Below the pieces are notes generated by a model. It had not been told where the DNA came from and did not search any database. It saw nothing but the letters and a program-made list of their open reading frames with translations. A stretch of DNA of 64,000 nt from Chryseobacterium indologenes (GTDB taxonomy: Bacteria; Bacteroidota; Bacteroidia; Flavobacteriales; Weeksellaceae): the NCBI RefSeq assembly GCF_002025665.1, contig NZ_CP018786.1, positions 248,001-312,000 on the forward strand, in the 5' to 3' direction. Shown here piece by piece: positions 38,001 to 45,934 of the stretch (position 1 is its first letter; every line of letters starts with the position of its first letter). Made by a program: the position numbers and the translations under genes.

Positions 38001-39397
38001 TGGCTATTTCCACCGGAGCCGGAGCAGAAGTACAGAAACCTCTTGCCACAGTAGTAATTGGTGGTTTGGTAACAGCTACTTTCCTTACGTTATTCGTTTT
38101 GCCGATGCTGTATATCATTTTTAACACAAAAATTTTGAAAAGAAAAAACAATAATCCCGGAACATTTACAGTAGTTCTTGTCTTAGGATTCATGATGCTG
38201 GGACAAACTTTTAAAGCGCAGTCCAGACCGGTTTCTGTAGAACAAGCGGTAGAACAGGCAGTCAATAATAACTTAACCTTACAGTCGAAAGATTTAAGCA
38301 TTAAATCTGCGGAAGCATTAAGGGCAACTGCGAAAGAGCTTCCTAAATTAAGCTTTGAAGCTCAACTGGGACAATACAACAGTCCGAAGTTTGACCAGTC
38401 GTTTGCCATTTCACAGAGCATTCCTTTTCCTACCCTTTTTAAAGCAAGAAAAGATGTAATTAATGAGAATATTAAAAGCAAGCAGATTGATAAAGAAATC
38501 ACAGCGAATGAACTGATAAAACAGGTTCGTACCTATTATTATCAGATTGAATATCTTCAGTATAATAAAGCCCAACTGACCAGTCTGGATAAATATTATG
38601 AGGAATTTATCAGAATTGCAACCGTAAGATTCAAAGCGGGTGATATCAAAAAGATTGAAATTAGTACTGCAGAAACCCAAAAGGGAGAAATTGATCTGCT
38701 GCTCAGACAAAATGAAGTCTTTCTGAATAATGCTTATAAGAATTTAAAGACTTTGATGAACACTTCAGAAGATTTTGAAGTTCCGTTTAATAAAGATTAT
38801 GTTCCTTTAAAAGCAGAAAATGTACTTGACAGTGCAGTGGTGGCCAACAACCCGTCTGTAAGAGCTTTTTATCAGGAAATGGAAATTGCTGAGAAAAATA
38901 AAAAAGTTGAAAAATCTCTTGGACTCCCTGATTTCAGCTTAGGATATACCAATCAGTCTTTGATAGGCCTTCATACCATCAACGGACAGGAAAATTTTTA
39001 TAACTCAGGAAAACGTTTTCAGTCGGCAACAGTGGGAGTAGCAATTCCTTTGACCTTTGGAGCAACAAAAGCAAGAATTCAGGCATTGGAATATGACAGA
39101 CAGGTTGCGGAAACCAATGCCAAAATGCAGAAGAAACAACTTGCTGCTCAATTGGAAAACGCTTTTAGTCAGTACCAGCAGGATATTCAGCAGTATGATT
39201 ATTATACAAGCCAGGCACTGCCCAATGCAGAGAAAATTGTAAAGGCTGCCCAATTAGGATATAAAACAGGGGAAATTTCTTATGTAGAATATCTTTTTGC
39301 CCTGCAAACGGCTACCAATATTCAGTTAAAATATCTGGAATCTATCCAGCAGGTGAATCAATCTGTTGTAATCATCAATTCAATCATTAATAAATAA
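35036..39397 (+). CDS. CzcA-type heavy-metal RND efflux pump fused to a TolC-type outer-membrane factor
   Basis: A 1453-residue fusion. Residues 1 to about 1040 form an inner-membrane HME-RND proton antiporter starting LDKIIKFSIKNK. Its TM4 motif is DFGLIVDGAVIIVE, the signature of divalent-cation (Zn, Co, Cd, Ni) rather than Cu/Ag pumps. From about residue 1045 a hydrophobic segment with a signal-peptide look ends in FKAQS. A TolC/CusC-like coiled-coil outer-membrane factor then runs to the end. The GTG at 35036 is chosen because the family starts at this LDKIIKF; the extra 19 residues upstream look unrelated and overlap the -7 box. The adaptor gene follows. Such fusions are known in Bacteroidota. 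Confidence 0.93.
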   Translation: MLDKIIKFSIKNKVIIGLMTLVLIIWGTWSATRLPIDAVPDITNNQVQIITVCPTLAGQEVEQLVTFPIEQSIANVPDIQETRSISRFGLSVITVVFKENVDVYFARQLINEQLKNAVEEIPKGVGTPELAPVSTGLGEVYQYILHPKKGSEKKYNAKELRTMQDWIVRRQLNGTPGVAEINSFGGELKQYEVAIDPNRLKAMGTSITEIFTALEKNNQNTGGAYIDKKPNAYFIRGIGLVTSLEDIKNIAVKNETGSVPIFIKDVADVRLGSAVRYGALTYDGKVDAVGGVVMMLKGANSNEVVNNIKAKIPTIQKSLPNDVIIEPFLDRTDLVDRAINTVQKNLVEGALIVIFVLVIFLGNLRAGLIVASAIPLSLLFALGMMNVFGVSANLMSLGAIDFGLIVDGAVIIVEATLHHLGVRKSARALTQSEMDEEVFLSASKIRSSAAFGEIIILIVYIPILTLAGVEGKMFTPMAKTVGFAILGALILSLTYIPMMSALFLSKKISHKETFSDKMMNSLQKIYQPLLQKSIKMKYAIVSATAVVFLISAFIFKNMGGEFIPQLQEGDYAFHCILPQGSSLSQSIETSMQASRIIKQFDEVKMVVGKTGSAEVPTDPMPPEATDMIVVLKPQSEWKTKKSYDELADEISEKLETIPGVFFEKNQPIQMRFNELMTGIRQDVAVKIFGENLDSLAVYADKVGKIIQTVDGATAPQIERVSGLPQINVQYDRTRIANYGLNIEDVNNAVSTAFAGKAAGQVFENERRFDLVVRLDSLHRTDISDVNNLMITSATGAQIPLSQVANISYKLGPAQISREQGKRRIVIGFNVKDRDVESVVKDIQAKLDKVKLPSGYYFTYGGQFENLQEASKRLMIAVPVSLLLIFMLLYFTFRSFKQAALIFTAIPMSAIGGVFALLIRDMPFSISAGIGFIALFGVAVLNGIVLIGTFNQLEKEGETDILKRVFEGTKTRLRPVLMTATVASLGFLPMAISTGAGAEVQKPLATVVIGGLVTATFLTLFVLPMLYIIFNTKILKRKNNNPGTFTVVLVLGFMMLGQTFKAQSRPVSVEQAVEQAVNNNLTLQSKDLSIKSAEALRATAKELPKLSFEAQLGQYNSPKFDQSFAISQSIPFPTLFKARKDVINENIKSKQIDKEITANELIKQVRTYYYQIEYLQYNKAQLTSLDKYYEEFIRIATVRFKAGDIKKIEISTAETQKGEIDLLLRQNEVFLNNAYKNLKTLMNTSEDFEVPFNKDYVPLKAENVLDSAVVANNPSVRAFYQEMEIAEKNKKVEKSLGLPDFSLGYTNQSLIGLHTINGQENFYNSGKRFQSATVGVAIPLTFGATKARIQALEYDRQVAETNAKMQKKQLAAQLENAFSQYQQDIQQYDYYTSQALPNAEKIVKAAQLGYKTGEISYVEYLFALQTATNIQLKYLESIQQVNQSVVIINSIINK

Positions 39398-39479
39398 TAT
39401 GAAAGCGCTGTTAACAAAATTTTCTGCCAGACCAATGAAAACGATGGCATACGGCATTAGACAAAATACATTTTTACTT

Positions 39480-40709
39480 ATGAAACTCAAATATAATATC
39501 ATTCCTTTTATCCTGATTTCACTATTGCTAACCAGTTGTGGAAAAAAAGAAGCTGCAGAAGAAAAAGCTCCTGAAAAAACAGAACAGAAAGAGGCGGCAC
39601 ATGAAGAAGCTCCACAAACGATAGCTTCACTCACGGAAGATCAGATGAAGTCTGTGGGAGTAGCTTTGGGAGTAGTAGAAATGAAAGAGCTTACGTCTAC
39701 CATCAAAGCAAATGGATTGCTGAGTGTTCCCAATAGTAATAAAGCAACCATCACTTCCCTGTACGGAGGAATCATCAAAACCATCAATATTCAGGTAGGA
39801 AGTATTGTGAAAAAAGGACAGGTTATTGCTACCATTGCCAATCCTGAGTATATCCAGCTTCAGGAAGATTATCTGACTACCAACAGCAGGATAACGTATG
39901 CCGAACAGGAATACAGAAGACAACGTGAGCTTTTTGATAATGATGCTGGAGCCAAGAAAAACCTTCAAAGTGCTGATGCTGAACTGAAAATATTAAGAAC
40001 AAAAAGAGCTTCCCTGTTAAAACAGCTTCAGATGATGGGCATAAGCCCTGGGAAAGTAAACAATGGAAATATGAGATCAGGTTTGGTTATCACAGCACCT
40101 ATCAGTGGTACCATCAGCAGCATCACAGCACAGATTGGAAGCTATGTAGATATTTCTTCTCCTGTTGCAACCGTAATTGATAACGGTTCCATTCATCTCG
40201 ACCTTCAGGTGTTTGAAAAAGATCTTCCTAAAATGAGAGTAGGGCAGATTGTTCATTTTAAACTCACCAATAATCCGGAAACAGAATATGATGCGAGAAT
40301 TTACAGCATAGGATCTTCTTTTGAAAATGAAAGCAAAACCATCTCTATGCATTGCGAAGTAATCGGAAATAAATCCGGCCTGATTGATGGAATGAATATC
40401 ACCGGAATTGTAAGTCTTGATAAAAGTACAACCCCGGCAGTTCCTACAGAGGCCATTGTAGAAGCAGATGGGAAATATTTTGTATTTGTTCAGACCGATA
40501 AAGAAGTGGAAGAAGAACATGAAGAAAAAGGGAAACCTCATCCGAAAGCCTTAAACTTCGAGAAAATAGAAGTGGTAAAAGGAGCTTCCGATATGGGATA
40601 TACCGCGATAACTCCGGTAGGAAATATTCCAGACAATGCAAAAATAGTAGTGAAAGGAGCATTTTTCGTGAATGCGAAACTTGTGAATTCCGGGGAACAC
40701 GAGCATTAA
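39480..40709 (+). CDS. RND periplasmic adaptor lipoprotein, CzcB/CusB type
   Basis: A 409-residue membrane-fusion protein that links the RND pump to the outer-membrane factor. The ATG at 39480 is preferred to one at 39399 because it yields a clean lipoprotein signal, MKLKYNIIPFILISLLLTSC-G. A Glu/Ala-rich linker follows, then the biotinyl-lipoyl-like half motif around GGIIKTINIQVGSIVKKGQ, a coiled-coil hairpin, the second lipoyl half (TAPISGTISSI) and beta-barrel domains. Near the C terminus a segment rich in Glu and His (EEEHEEKGKPHPK) and a tail EHEH may bind metal. It is co-transcribed with the pump. Confidence 0.93.
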   Translation: MKLKYNIIPFILISLLLTSCGKKEAAEEKAPEKTEQKEAAHEEAPQTIASLTEDQMKSVGVALGVVEMKELTSTIKANGLLSVPNSNKATITSLYGGIIKTINIQVGSIVKKGQVIATIANPEYIQLQEDYLTTNSRITYAEQEYRRQRELFDNDAGAKKNLQSADAELKILRTKRASLLKQLQMMGISPGKVNNGNMRSGLVITAPISGTISSITAQIGSYVDISSPVATVIDNGSIHLDLQVFEKDLPKMRVGQIVHFKLTNNPETEYDARIYSIGSSFENESKTISMHCEVIGNKSGLIDGMNITGIVSLDKSTTPAVPTEAIVEADGKYFVFVQTDKEVEEEHEEKGKPHPKALNFEKIEVVKGASDMGYTAITPVGNIPDNAKIVVKGAFFVNAKLVNSGEHEH

Positions 40710-40773
40710 TGAAAGCCGCCGGAACCAGTAAAATGTCGATTTTAATCCTTAAATTAGAGCTGTTTACGTAATT

Positions 40774-40788
40774 TTTTATTGAATAAAA
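40774..40788. repeat. 15-base palindrome TTTTATT-G-AATAAAA, copy 2
   Basis: Identical, with four flanking bases, to the element at 4307-4321. Here it lies 52 bases before the bestrophin start, at the head of the bestrophin-CDF-Fur gene run, and could be an operator for that unit. Confidence 0.4.
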
Positions 40789-40840
40789 GCGGCTGGGAAA
40801 ATAAAGATGATCTCCTTTAATTTTAATAAATAACCCGATT

Positions 40841-41722
40841 ATGTTATTAAACAAAAAAATATCAGTCTGGTATTTCATCCGTGAAATAAAAAGCCAAATT
40901 CTGTTTATCGGAATATTCGCTGTAGCCATCGGTCTTTTGGATATGTTGCCATGGTTTCGTAAAATTTCACTGCCTTTGAATATTCCGGCATTGCTGGGAA
41001 CGGCAGTATCCTTACTATTGGCCTTCCGTACTTCCCAGTCCTACGAAAGATGGTGGGAAGCCAGAACCGTTTGGGGAGCTATTGTAAATGATTCCCGGAC
41101 TTTTGTGAGGTTAATCATCCAGTTTATGCCGGCGGGAGAAGATAAGACAGTAAAAGATTTTGCCGAAAGACAAATCATCTGGACTTACGCACTGGGAGAA
41201 GCTCTCAGAAAATTGCCATTCTCTGAAAAAGTTCAGCAATATCTCGATCAGCATAAGATTAAAGCAGTGAATATTCCCAATGCTATTCTGGATGAACACT
41301 CCAGACAGCTGAAAGAAATTGCTGCTTCCAAAGGACTGACCGATTTTCAGCAGATGCAGCTGAATGATATCATTACAAGACTTTGCGACAGTATGGGAAA
41401 ATGTGAGAGGCTGAAGAATACGGTTTTTCCACGTTCTTATAGTGTTTTAGTCCATATTTTGATTTATGTTTTTGCAGCGATACTTCCGTTTGGACTTGAT
41501 GATTCACAGCTTGCGGTTGAAATTGCGATTACTTTCCTGGTTCCGGTAACATTCATTGCAATTGAAAAAACATCAATCATCATGCAGGATTCCTTTGAAA
41601 ATAGCCCTGTAGATACTCCAATGACTTCTCTGGCACAAACCATAGAGATTAATATCAGACAAATGATTGGTGAGCAGAATGTTCCTCCTAAAAAAGAAAA
41701 TACCTCTTATTATGAAATGTAA
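40841..41722 (+). CDS. Bestrophin-family ion channel
   Basis: A 293-residue inner-membrane protein of the bacterial bestrophin family (formerly UPF0187). It shows membrane helices near residues 20-37 and 50-65 and the family motif RTSQSYERWWEARTVWGAIVNDSR at about 67-90 (only landmark residues R, Y, WW, W, G, D cited). A second pair of helices lies near 200-245. Bacterial homologues form pentameric channels, mostly for cations. Sixteen bases separate it from the CDF gene. Its place inside a metal-efflux cluster suggests a role in ion balance during metal stress; this is inference. Confidence 0.88.
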   Translation: MLLNKKISVWYFIREIKSQILFIGIFAVAIGLLDMLPWFRKISLPLNIPALLGTAVSLLLAFRTSQSYERWWEARTVWGAIVNDSRTFVRLIIQFMPAGEDKTVKDFAERQIIWTYALGEALRKLPFSEKVQQYLDQHKIKAVNIPNAILDEHSRQLKEIAASKGLTDFQQMQLNDIITRLCDSMGKCERLKNTVFPRSYSVLVHILIYVFAAILPFGLDDSQLAVEIAITFLVPVTFIAIEKTSIIMQDSFENSPVDTPMTSLAQTIEINIRQMIGEQNVPPKKENTSYYEM

Positions 41723-41738
41723 TTAAACCATACACCCT

Positions 41739-42635
41739 ATGGAAAGTACACCAATACAAACAGTTTCTGCAGGAAGCAGACATAAAAAGAACCTCCTTAT
41801 CGTACTCTGCCTTAGCGGAACCTATCTCATTGCTGAGGTGATAGGAGGAATTGTTACCAACAGTCTTGCGTTATTGGCAGATGCAGCTCATATGCTGACG
41901 GATGTGGTAGGATTGTTGCTGGCATTTATAGCCATCAAAATAGGAGAAAGAAAAGCAGACCCTTCCCGAACTTACGGATATTACCGGACTGAAATACTCG
42001 CAGCAGTTATCAATGCTGTTGTATTGCTGGGGATTTCGATCTATGTTTTGTTTGAAGCTTACAAGCGGTTTCAAAATCCGCCGGAAGTACAAAGTAAATC
42101 AATGCTGATTGTAGCAGGAATCGGTTTGATCGTCAATATTGTCGGAATGATGATCCTGAGAAAAGACTCAGAAGGCAGTCTCAATATGAAAGGAGCTTAT
42201 TTTGAAGTCCTTTCAGACATGCTTACTTCAGTAGGAGTAATGATTGCCGGAGTAATTATGCTGACGACAGGCTGGTACTATGCTGATCCGCTGATCTCAG
42301 CCGCAATTGGATTGTTGATCTTCCCAAGAACATGGAGACTGTTGAAAGAAGCCATTAATGTCTTGCTTGAAGGAACTCCTAAAGATGTGGATATTCATGA
42401 ACTTCGTAAATCTCTGGAACAAACTCCGGGAGTGAAAAATATTCATGATCTGCACGTATGGTCACTGACTTCAAGCGTCAATGCCATGAGTGCCCATGTG
42501 GTAAAAGAAGCGGCATATGCTCAGAATCAATTATTAAAAACATTGACAGACACTACTGTTAATAATTTTAAAATCAGTCATACAACTTTTCAGATAGAAG
42601 AGGAAGGCTATGAAGAAAATGAAGTACATCTGTAA
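41739..42635 (+). CDS. Cation diffusion facilitator, CzcD type
   Basis: A 298-residue inner-membrane zinc or related divalent-cation/proton antiporter. Six membrane helices are visible. The metal site is ADAAHMLTD in TM2 (Asp and His) and YFEVLSD in TM5 (Glu and Asp). The Glu in place of the TM5 His is also seen in CzcD-type members. A cytoplasmic ferredoxin-like domain follows, with HDLHVWSL near residue 240. It lies between the bestrophin and Fur-family genes with short gaps of 16 and 17 bases, so all three are likely one transcript. Confidence 0.94.
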   Translation: MESTPIQTVSAGSRHKKNLLIVLCLSGTYLIAEVIGGIVTNSLALLADAAHMLTDVVGLLLAFIAIKIGERKADPSRTYGYYRTEILAAVINAVVLLGISIYVLFEAYKRFQNPPEVQSKSMLIVAGIGLIVNIVGMMILRKDSEGSLNMKGAYFEVLSDMLTSVGVMIAGVIMLTTGWYYADPLISAAIGLLIFPRTWRLLKEAINVLLEGTPKDVDIHELRKSLEQTPGVKNIHDLHVWSLTSSVNAMSAHVVKEAAYAQNQLLKTLTDTTVNNFKISHTTFQIEEEGYEENEVHL

Positions 42636-42652
42636 AATTTTAAAAGCGTACA

Positions 42653-43072
42653 ATGAAAAAAGATATAGAACACAAACTCATTGATAAAAATACCAAACCT
42701 ACAAGCATGAGGATTTTGGTCTATGATTTCTTAAGCTCTCAGGAAGCTGCTTTATCCCTTTCTGAGATAGAAAATCATTTTGAAAATGCTGACAGAATCA
42801 CCATCTACAGAACACTGAAAACCTTTGAAGAAAAAGGAATTGTTCACAGCATTCAGGAGAATACCACCACAAAATACAAGTTATGTGAAGACGATTGTGA
42901 TGAAAAAACACATAAAGACTGGCATCTCCATTTTTATTGTAAAATTTGCAAGCAGACCACCTGTAAAGAAGATATTTCCTTCCCTGAAAACATACAAACC
43001 AACTTCAGGATTGATGAAATAAGATTGTTTGCCAAAGGAATCTGCGAAAATTGTCTCGAAAGTTTGCAATAG
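42653..43072 (+). CDS. Fur-family metalloregulator
   Basis: A 139-residue DNA-binding repressor of the Fur/Zur/PerR family. An N-terminal winged helix contains the recognition stretch DRITIYRTLKTFEEKGIV (residues 47-64). Two CxxC pairs, Cys96/Cys99 and Cys131/Cys134, give the structural zinc site. Additional ligands in the hinge region (Cys78, Cys82, His87, His91, His93) could form a regulatory metal site. Zur or a zinc/cobalt-type sensor seems more likely than Fur, given the efflux genes around it. Twin palindromes before the RND and ATPase genes fit the 15-base Fur-family operator size; one overlaps the last codons of this gene. Confidence 0.9.
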   Translation: MKKDIEHKLIDKNTKPTSMRILVYDFLSSQEAALSLSEIENHFENADRITIYRTLKTFEEKGIVHSIQENTTTKYKLCEDDCDEKTHKDWHLHFYCKICKQTTCKEDISFPENIQTNFRIDEIRLFAKGICENCLESLQ

Positions 43073-43100
43073 CATTGCATCAGTCTCACCTTTACATTTG
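43065..43100 (+). promoter_or_regulatory. Operator TGCAAT-AGC-ATTGCA with -7 box, P-ATPase promoter
   Basis: A perfect 6-3-6 palindrome (43065-43079), then 13 bases, then TACATTTG (43093-43100), a full -7 match 17 bases before the ATG. It is the twin of the element at 34946-34981. It begins within the last codons of the Fur-family gene. Confidence 0.7.
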
Positions 43101-43117
43101 TATAAAAATATTCAGTT

Positions 43118-45085
43118 ATGGAAAAATGCTGTAGTACAACCCCGGAAAAACCAGATACAAAAGGACACAAACATAATCATGCAGAAGGAGACGGCCATGA
43201 TCATTCTCACGACTCAGGAGATCAGACAGTCTTTCAGATGTTTCTTCCGGCCATTATATCCTTTGTTATCTTATTATTGGGAATCGCCTTTGATAACTAT
43301 ATAAAACCTGCATGGTTCACAGGCTGGGTACGCCTGGTATGGTTTCTGGCAGCTTATATTCCTGTAGGATTCCCGGTATTGAAAGATGCTTATAAAAGTA
43401 TTATCAAGGGAGATGTGTTTTCAGAATTCTTTTTAATGAGTATCGCGACGATTGGTGCTTTTGCCATCGGGGAATATCCTGAAGGTGTAGCGGTGATGCT
43501 GTTCTACGCAGTAGGAGAGGTATTCCAGTCTATGGCGGTTACCAGAGCCAAAGGAAATATAAAAGCCTTATTGGATCAGCGTCCTGATGAGGTCACCATT
43601 ATAGAAAATAATCAGCCCAAAACGATAAAAGCAAAAGAAGCCAAAATCAGTGATATTATTCAGTTGAAACCCGGTGAAAAACTGGCTCTCGATGGAGAAC
43701 TGCTTTCCGATTCAGCTTCATTCAATACAGCAGCTTTAACAGGAGAAAGTAAACCTGATACCAAAAATAAAGGTGAAGCGGTTCTTGCAGGGATGATCAA
43801 TATGAACAGTATTGCCTTAGTAAAAGTAAATACTGCCTATGAAGACAGTAAACTGAGTAAAATTCTTGAACTGGTTCAGAATGCAACAGCTCAAAAAGCC
43901 CCTACAGAACTATTCATCAGAAAATTTGCTAAAGTATATACACCTATCGTTGTATTTCTTGCCATTGGAATCTGCTTACTGCCTTATTTCTTTGTTAGTG
44001 ATTATCAGTTCAGAGACTGGTTGTACAGAGCATTGATATTCCTTGTGATTTCTTGCCCTTGTGCCTTGGTGATTTCTATTCCGTTAGGATATTTTGGAGG
44101 AATTGGTGCCGCTAGCCGAAACGGAATTTTATTCAAAGGAAGTAACTTCCTGGACAGCATTGCAGAAATTCAGAATGTAGTGATGGATAAAACGGGAACG
44201 ATGACAGAAGGCGTATTCAAAGTTCAGGAAGTAAGTATGGCTCCTGAATTTAATAAAGAGGAAATCCTTCAGATGGTGAATGTTCTTGAGAGTAAAAGTA
44301 CCCACCCCGTGGCAACGGCTATTCATAATTATGTAGGAGATGTCAACCACAATATTCCATTAGAAAATGTAGAGGAAATTGCAGGACACGGACTCAAAGC
44401 TACGATTAACGGAAAAGAACTTCTGGTAGGGAACTTTAAGCTGATGGATAAATTTAATATCAATTATGATCTTAACCATGCCAATATTGTGTACACGGTC
44501 ATCGCAGTGGCTTATGATAAAAAGTTTGCAGGATATATCACCATTGCGGACAGCATAAAAGAAGATGCCAAAGAAACCGTAGACAATCTGCATAAAATGA
44601 ATGTAAAAGCTACAATGCTGAGCGGTGATAAAAGTACTGTTGTGAAATATGTAGCAGATCAGTTGGGCATAGACAATGCATTCGGAGACCTTTTGCCAGA
44701 AGATAAAGTCAATAAGGTTAAAGAAATTAAAGCCAGAAAACAAACCGTAGCTTTCGTAGGAGACGGAGTGAATGATGCGCCTGTAGTGGCTTTAAGCGAT
44801 GTAGGAATTGCGATGGGAGGTTTGGGAAGTGACGCCACCATTGAAACTGCAGATGTCGTGATTCAGGATGATAAACCAAGTAAAATCCCGATGGCTATCA
44901 ATATCGGAAAACAAACTAAAAAGATCGTTTGGCAGAATATTGTCCTTGCCTTTGCTGTAAAAGCCGTGGTTTTAGTTTTGGGTGCCGGAGGACTGGCAAC
45001 TATGTGGGAAGCTGTTTTTGCCGATGTAGGAGTTGCCTTGCTGGCTATTTTAAATGCGGTAAGAATTCAAAGAATGAAATTTTAA
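43118..45085 (+). CDS. Zn/Cd/Co-type heavy-metal P1B-ATPase
   Basis: A 655-residue inner-membrane efflux ATPase. The N terminus (residues 1-35) is rich in His and Cys, with CC near the start and GHKHNHAEGDGHDHSHD, in place of a classical HMA domain. The ion pathway motif CPCALVISIP at about residue 312 and FADVGVALLAI in the last helix are those of the ZntA/CadA (P1B-2) type, not copper ATPases. DKTGTMTEG (Asp357) is the phosphorylation site. The nucleotide-site HP is in STHPVA, and GDGVNDAP lies near residue 547. It has its own promoter carrying the shared operator. Confidence 0.95.
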   Translation: MEKCCSTTPEKPDTKGHKHNHAEGDGHDHSHDSGDQTVFQMFLPAIISFVILLLGIAFDNYIKPAWFTGWVRLVWFLAAYIPVGFPVLKDAYKSIIKGDVFSEFFLMSIATIGAFAIGEYPEGVAVMLFYAVGEVFQSMAVTRAKGNIKALLDQRPDEVTIIENNQPKTIKAKEAKISDIIQLKPGEKLALDGELLSDSASFNTAALTGESKPDTKNKGEAVLAGMINMNSIALVKVNTAYEDSKLSKILELVQNATAQKAPTELFIRKFAKVYTPIVVFLAIGICLLPYFFVSDYQFRDWLYRALIFLVISCPCALVISIPLGYFGGIGAASRNGILFKGSNFLDSIAEIQNVVMDKTGTMTEGVFKVQEVSMAPEFNKEEILQMVNVLESKSTHPVATAIHNYVGDVNHNIPLENVEEIAGHGLKATINGKELLVGNFKLMDKFNINYDLNHANIVYTVIAVAYDKKFAGYITIADSIKEDAKETVDNLHKMNVKATMLSGDKSTVVKYVADQLGIDNAFGDLLPEDKVNKVKEIKARKQTVAFVGDGVNDAPVVALSDVGIAMGGLGSDATIETADVVIQDDKPSKIPMAINIGKQTKKIVWQNIVLAFAVKAVVLVLGAGGLATMWEAVFADVGVALLAILNAVRIQRMKF

Positions 45086-45121
45086 AAAGCAAATAATAAA
45101 CACAACTAAATTATATTCAAT

Positions 45122-45155
45122 AAAAGCTCTGCTGAATTTCAGCAGGGCTTTTGTT
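45122..45155 (+). terminator. Terminator after the P-type ATPase
   Basis: AAAGCTCTGCTGAA and TTCAGCAGGGCTTT form a long stem (one T-G pair) followed by TTGTTTT. Confidence 0.85.
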
Positions 45156-45697
45156 TTAAATTATACCCCATCTCATTCATTCCATTGAAATCCTATACTA
45201 TTGAGACTCTTACTGAGTGAAGAAGAGAATGCCATTACTTTAGTATAAACCATGACAGACAATTACAACAGATATAAAGATAATACACACACTTTGTCAT
45301 TCCGTAGGAATCTCTGCAAAAACATTAGAGAGATAAATCAAACCAGCATTGCAATTTTATCGGAGATAAAATCCTTGCGCCTTAAAAAAACAGTAAACAT
45401 TAAAAAACTTGCGTCTTTGCGTTTCCAACATTACACTACACCAAAACTTAATTCAAAAAAGGTAATAGATTTTTTGTTGGAGAAACGCAAAGGCGCAAAG
45501 GAGATAAAAATTGTGTTGTTTTTAAGGACGCAAGAAAATCAAAGATTTTCAGCAAGATTGTTTATTAATGATTAGCAGCATTCAGATCATTATTAGCTTT
45601 ATTAAATTTTATCGGAGATAAAATCCTTGCGCCTTAAAACAGTAAGCATTTAAAAAAAACTTGCGCCTTTGCGAATCCCAATAAATAACAAAACATA
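45156..45697. repeat. Non-coding repeat region with degenerate 'TTGCGCCTTTGCG' units
   Basis: Two direct copies of about 72 bases lie at 45356-45427 and 45607-45677. Both begin TTTTATCGGAGATAAAATCC then TTGCGCC and end with TTGCGTCTTTGCG or TTGCGCCTTTGCG. An inverted copy of the end unit (CGCAAAGGCGCAAAGG) lies at 45485-45500. Such units are a common kind of intergenic repeat in Flavobacteriia. A 107-codon frame across the first copies (45252-45575) has no protein-like features and is not called a gene. Confidence 0.6.
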
Positions 45698-45731
45698 AAA
45701 AAGCTCTGCCAAAAACATCAGCGGAGCTTTT
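45698..45731 (+). terminator. Terminator-like hairpin at the end of the repeat region
   Basis: AAAAGCTCTGC and GCGGAGCTTTT pair across a 12-base loop, with A-rich and T-rich flanks. It resembles the hairpin at 45122 and can act on either strand. From here to 45900 nothing else is seen. Confidence 0.5.
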
Positions 45732-45934
45732 ATCAACAAGATTAAATTGTATAAAGAACTAAATTTTTTTGTTTAGATCTCAAATTTAAATCAAAGTTCG
45801 GGATAAAATTATACAGGTGACAGGCACAGTTTTGTAATTTTTGTGGGTAACAGTAAACAACCATCAATGACATTCATCATAAATTATACATAAAACAGTT
45901 TTGAAGTAGTATATTTGTGACAGAGAAAAAATCG

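Noticed and set aside
37633..38301. 222-codon open frame on the minus strand inside the RND gene
   Set aside because: It is antisense to the well-conserved RND/TolC fusion and its translation has no family features.
39399..39479. Longer start of the RND adaptor
   Set aside because: It would hide the lipoprotein signal peptide that begins at the ATG 39480.
40713..40794. AGCCGC and GCGGCT as a terminator after the RND adaptor
   Set aside because: The arms are only six bases and about 70 bases apart, and no T run follows.
45252..45575. 107-codon open frame on the plus strand
   Set aside because: It is built from non-coding repeat units that recur at 45607-45677 and in inverted form, and its translation has no protein-like pattern.
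45917..45934. GTG start of the first Cys-motif protein
   Set aside because: It overlaps a TATATTTG -7 box, and the paralogue aligns from the TTG at 45935.
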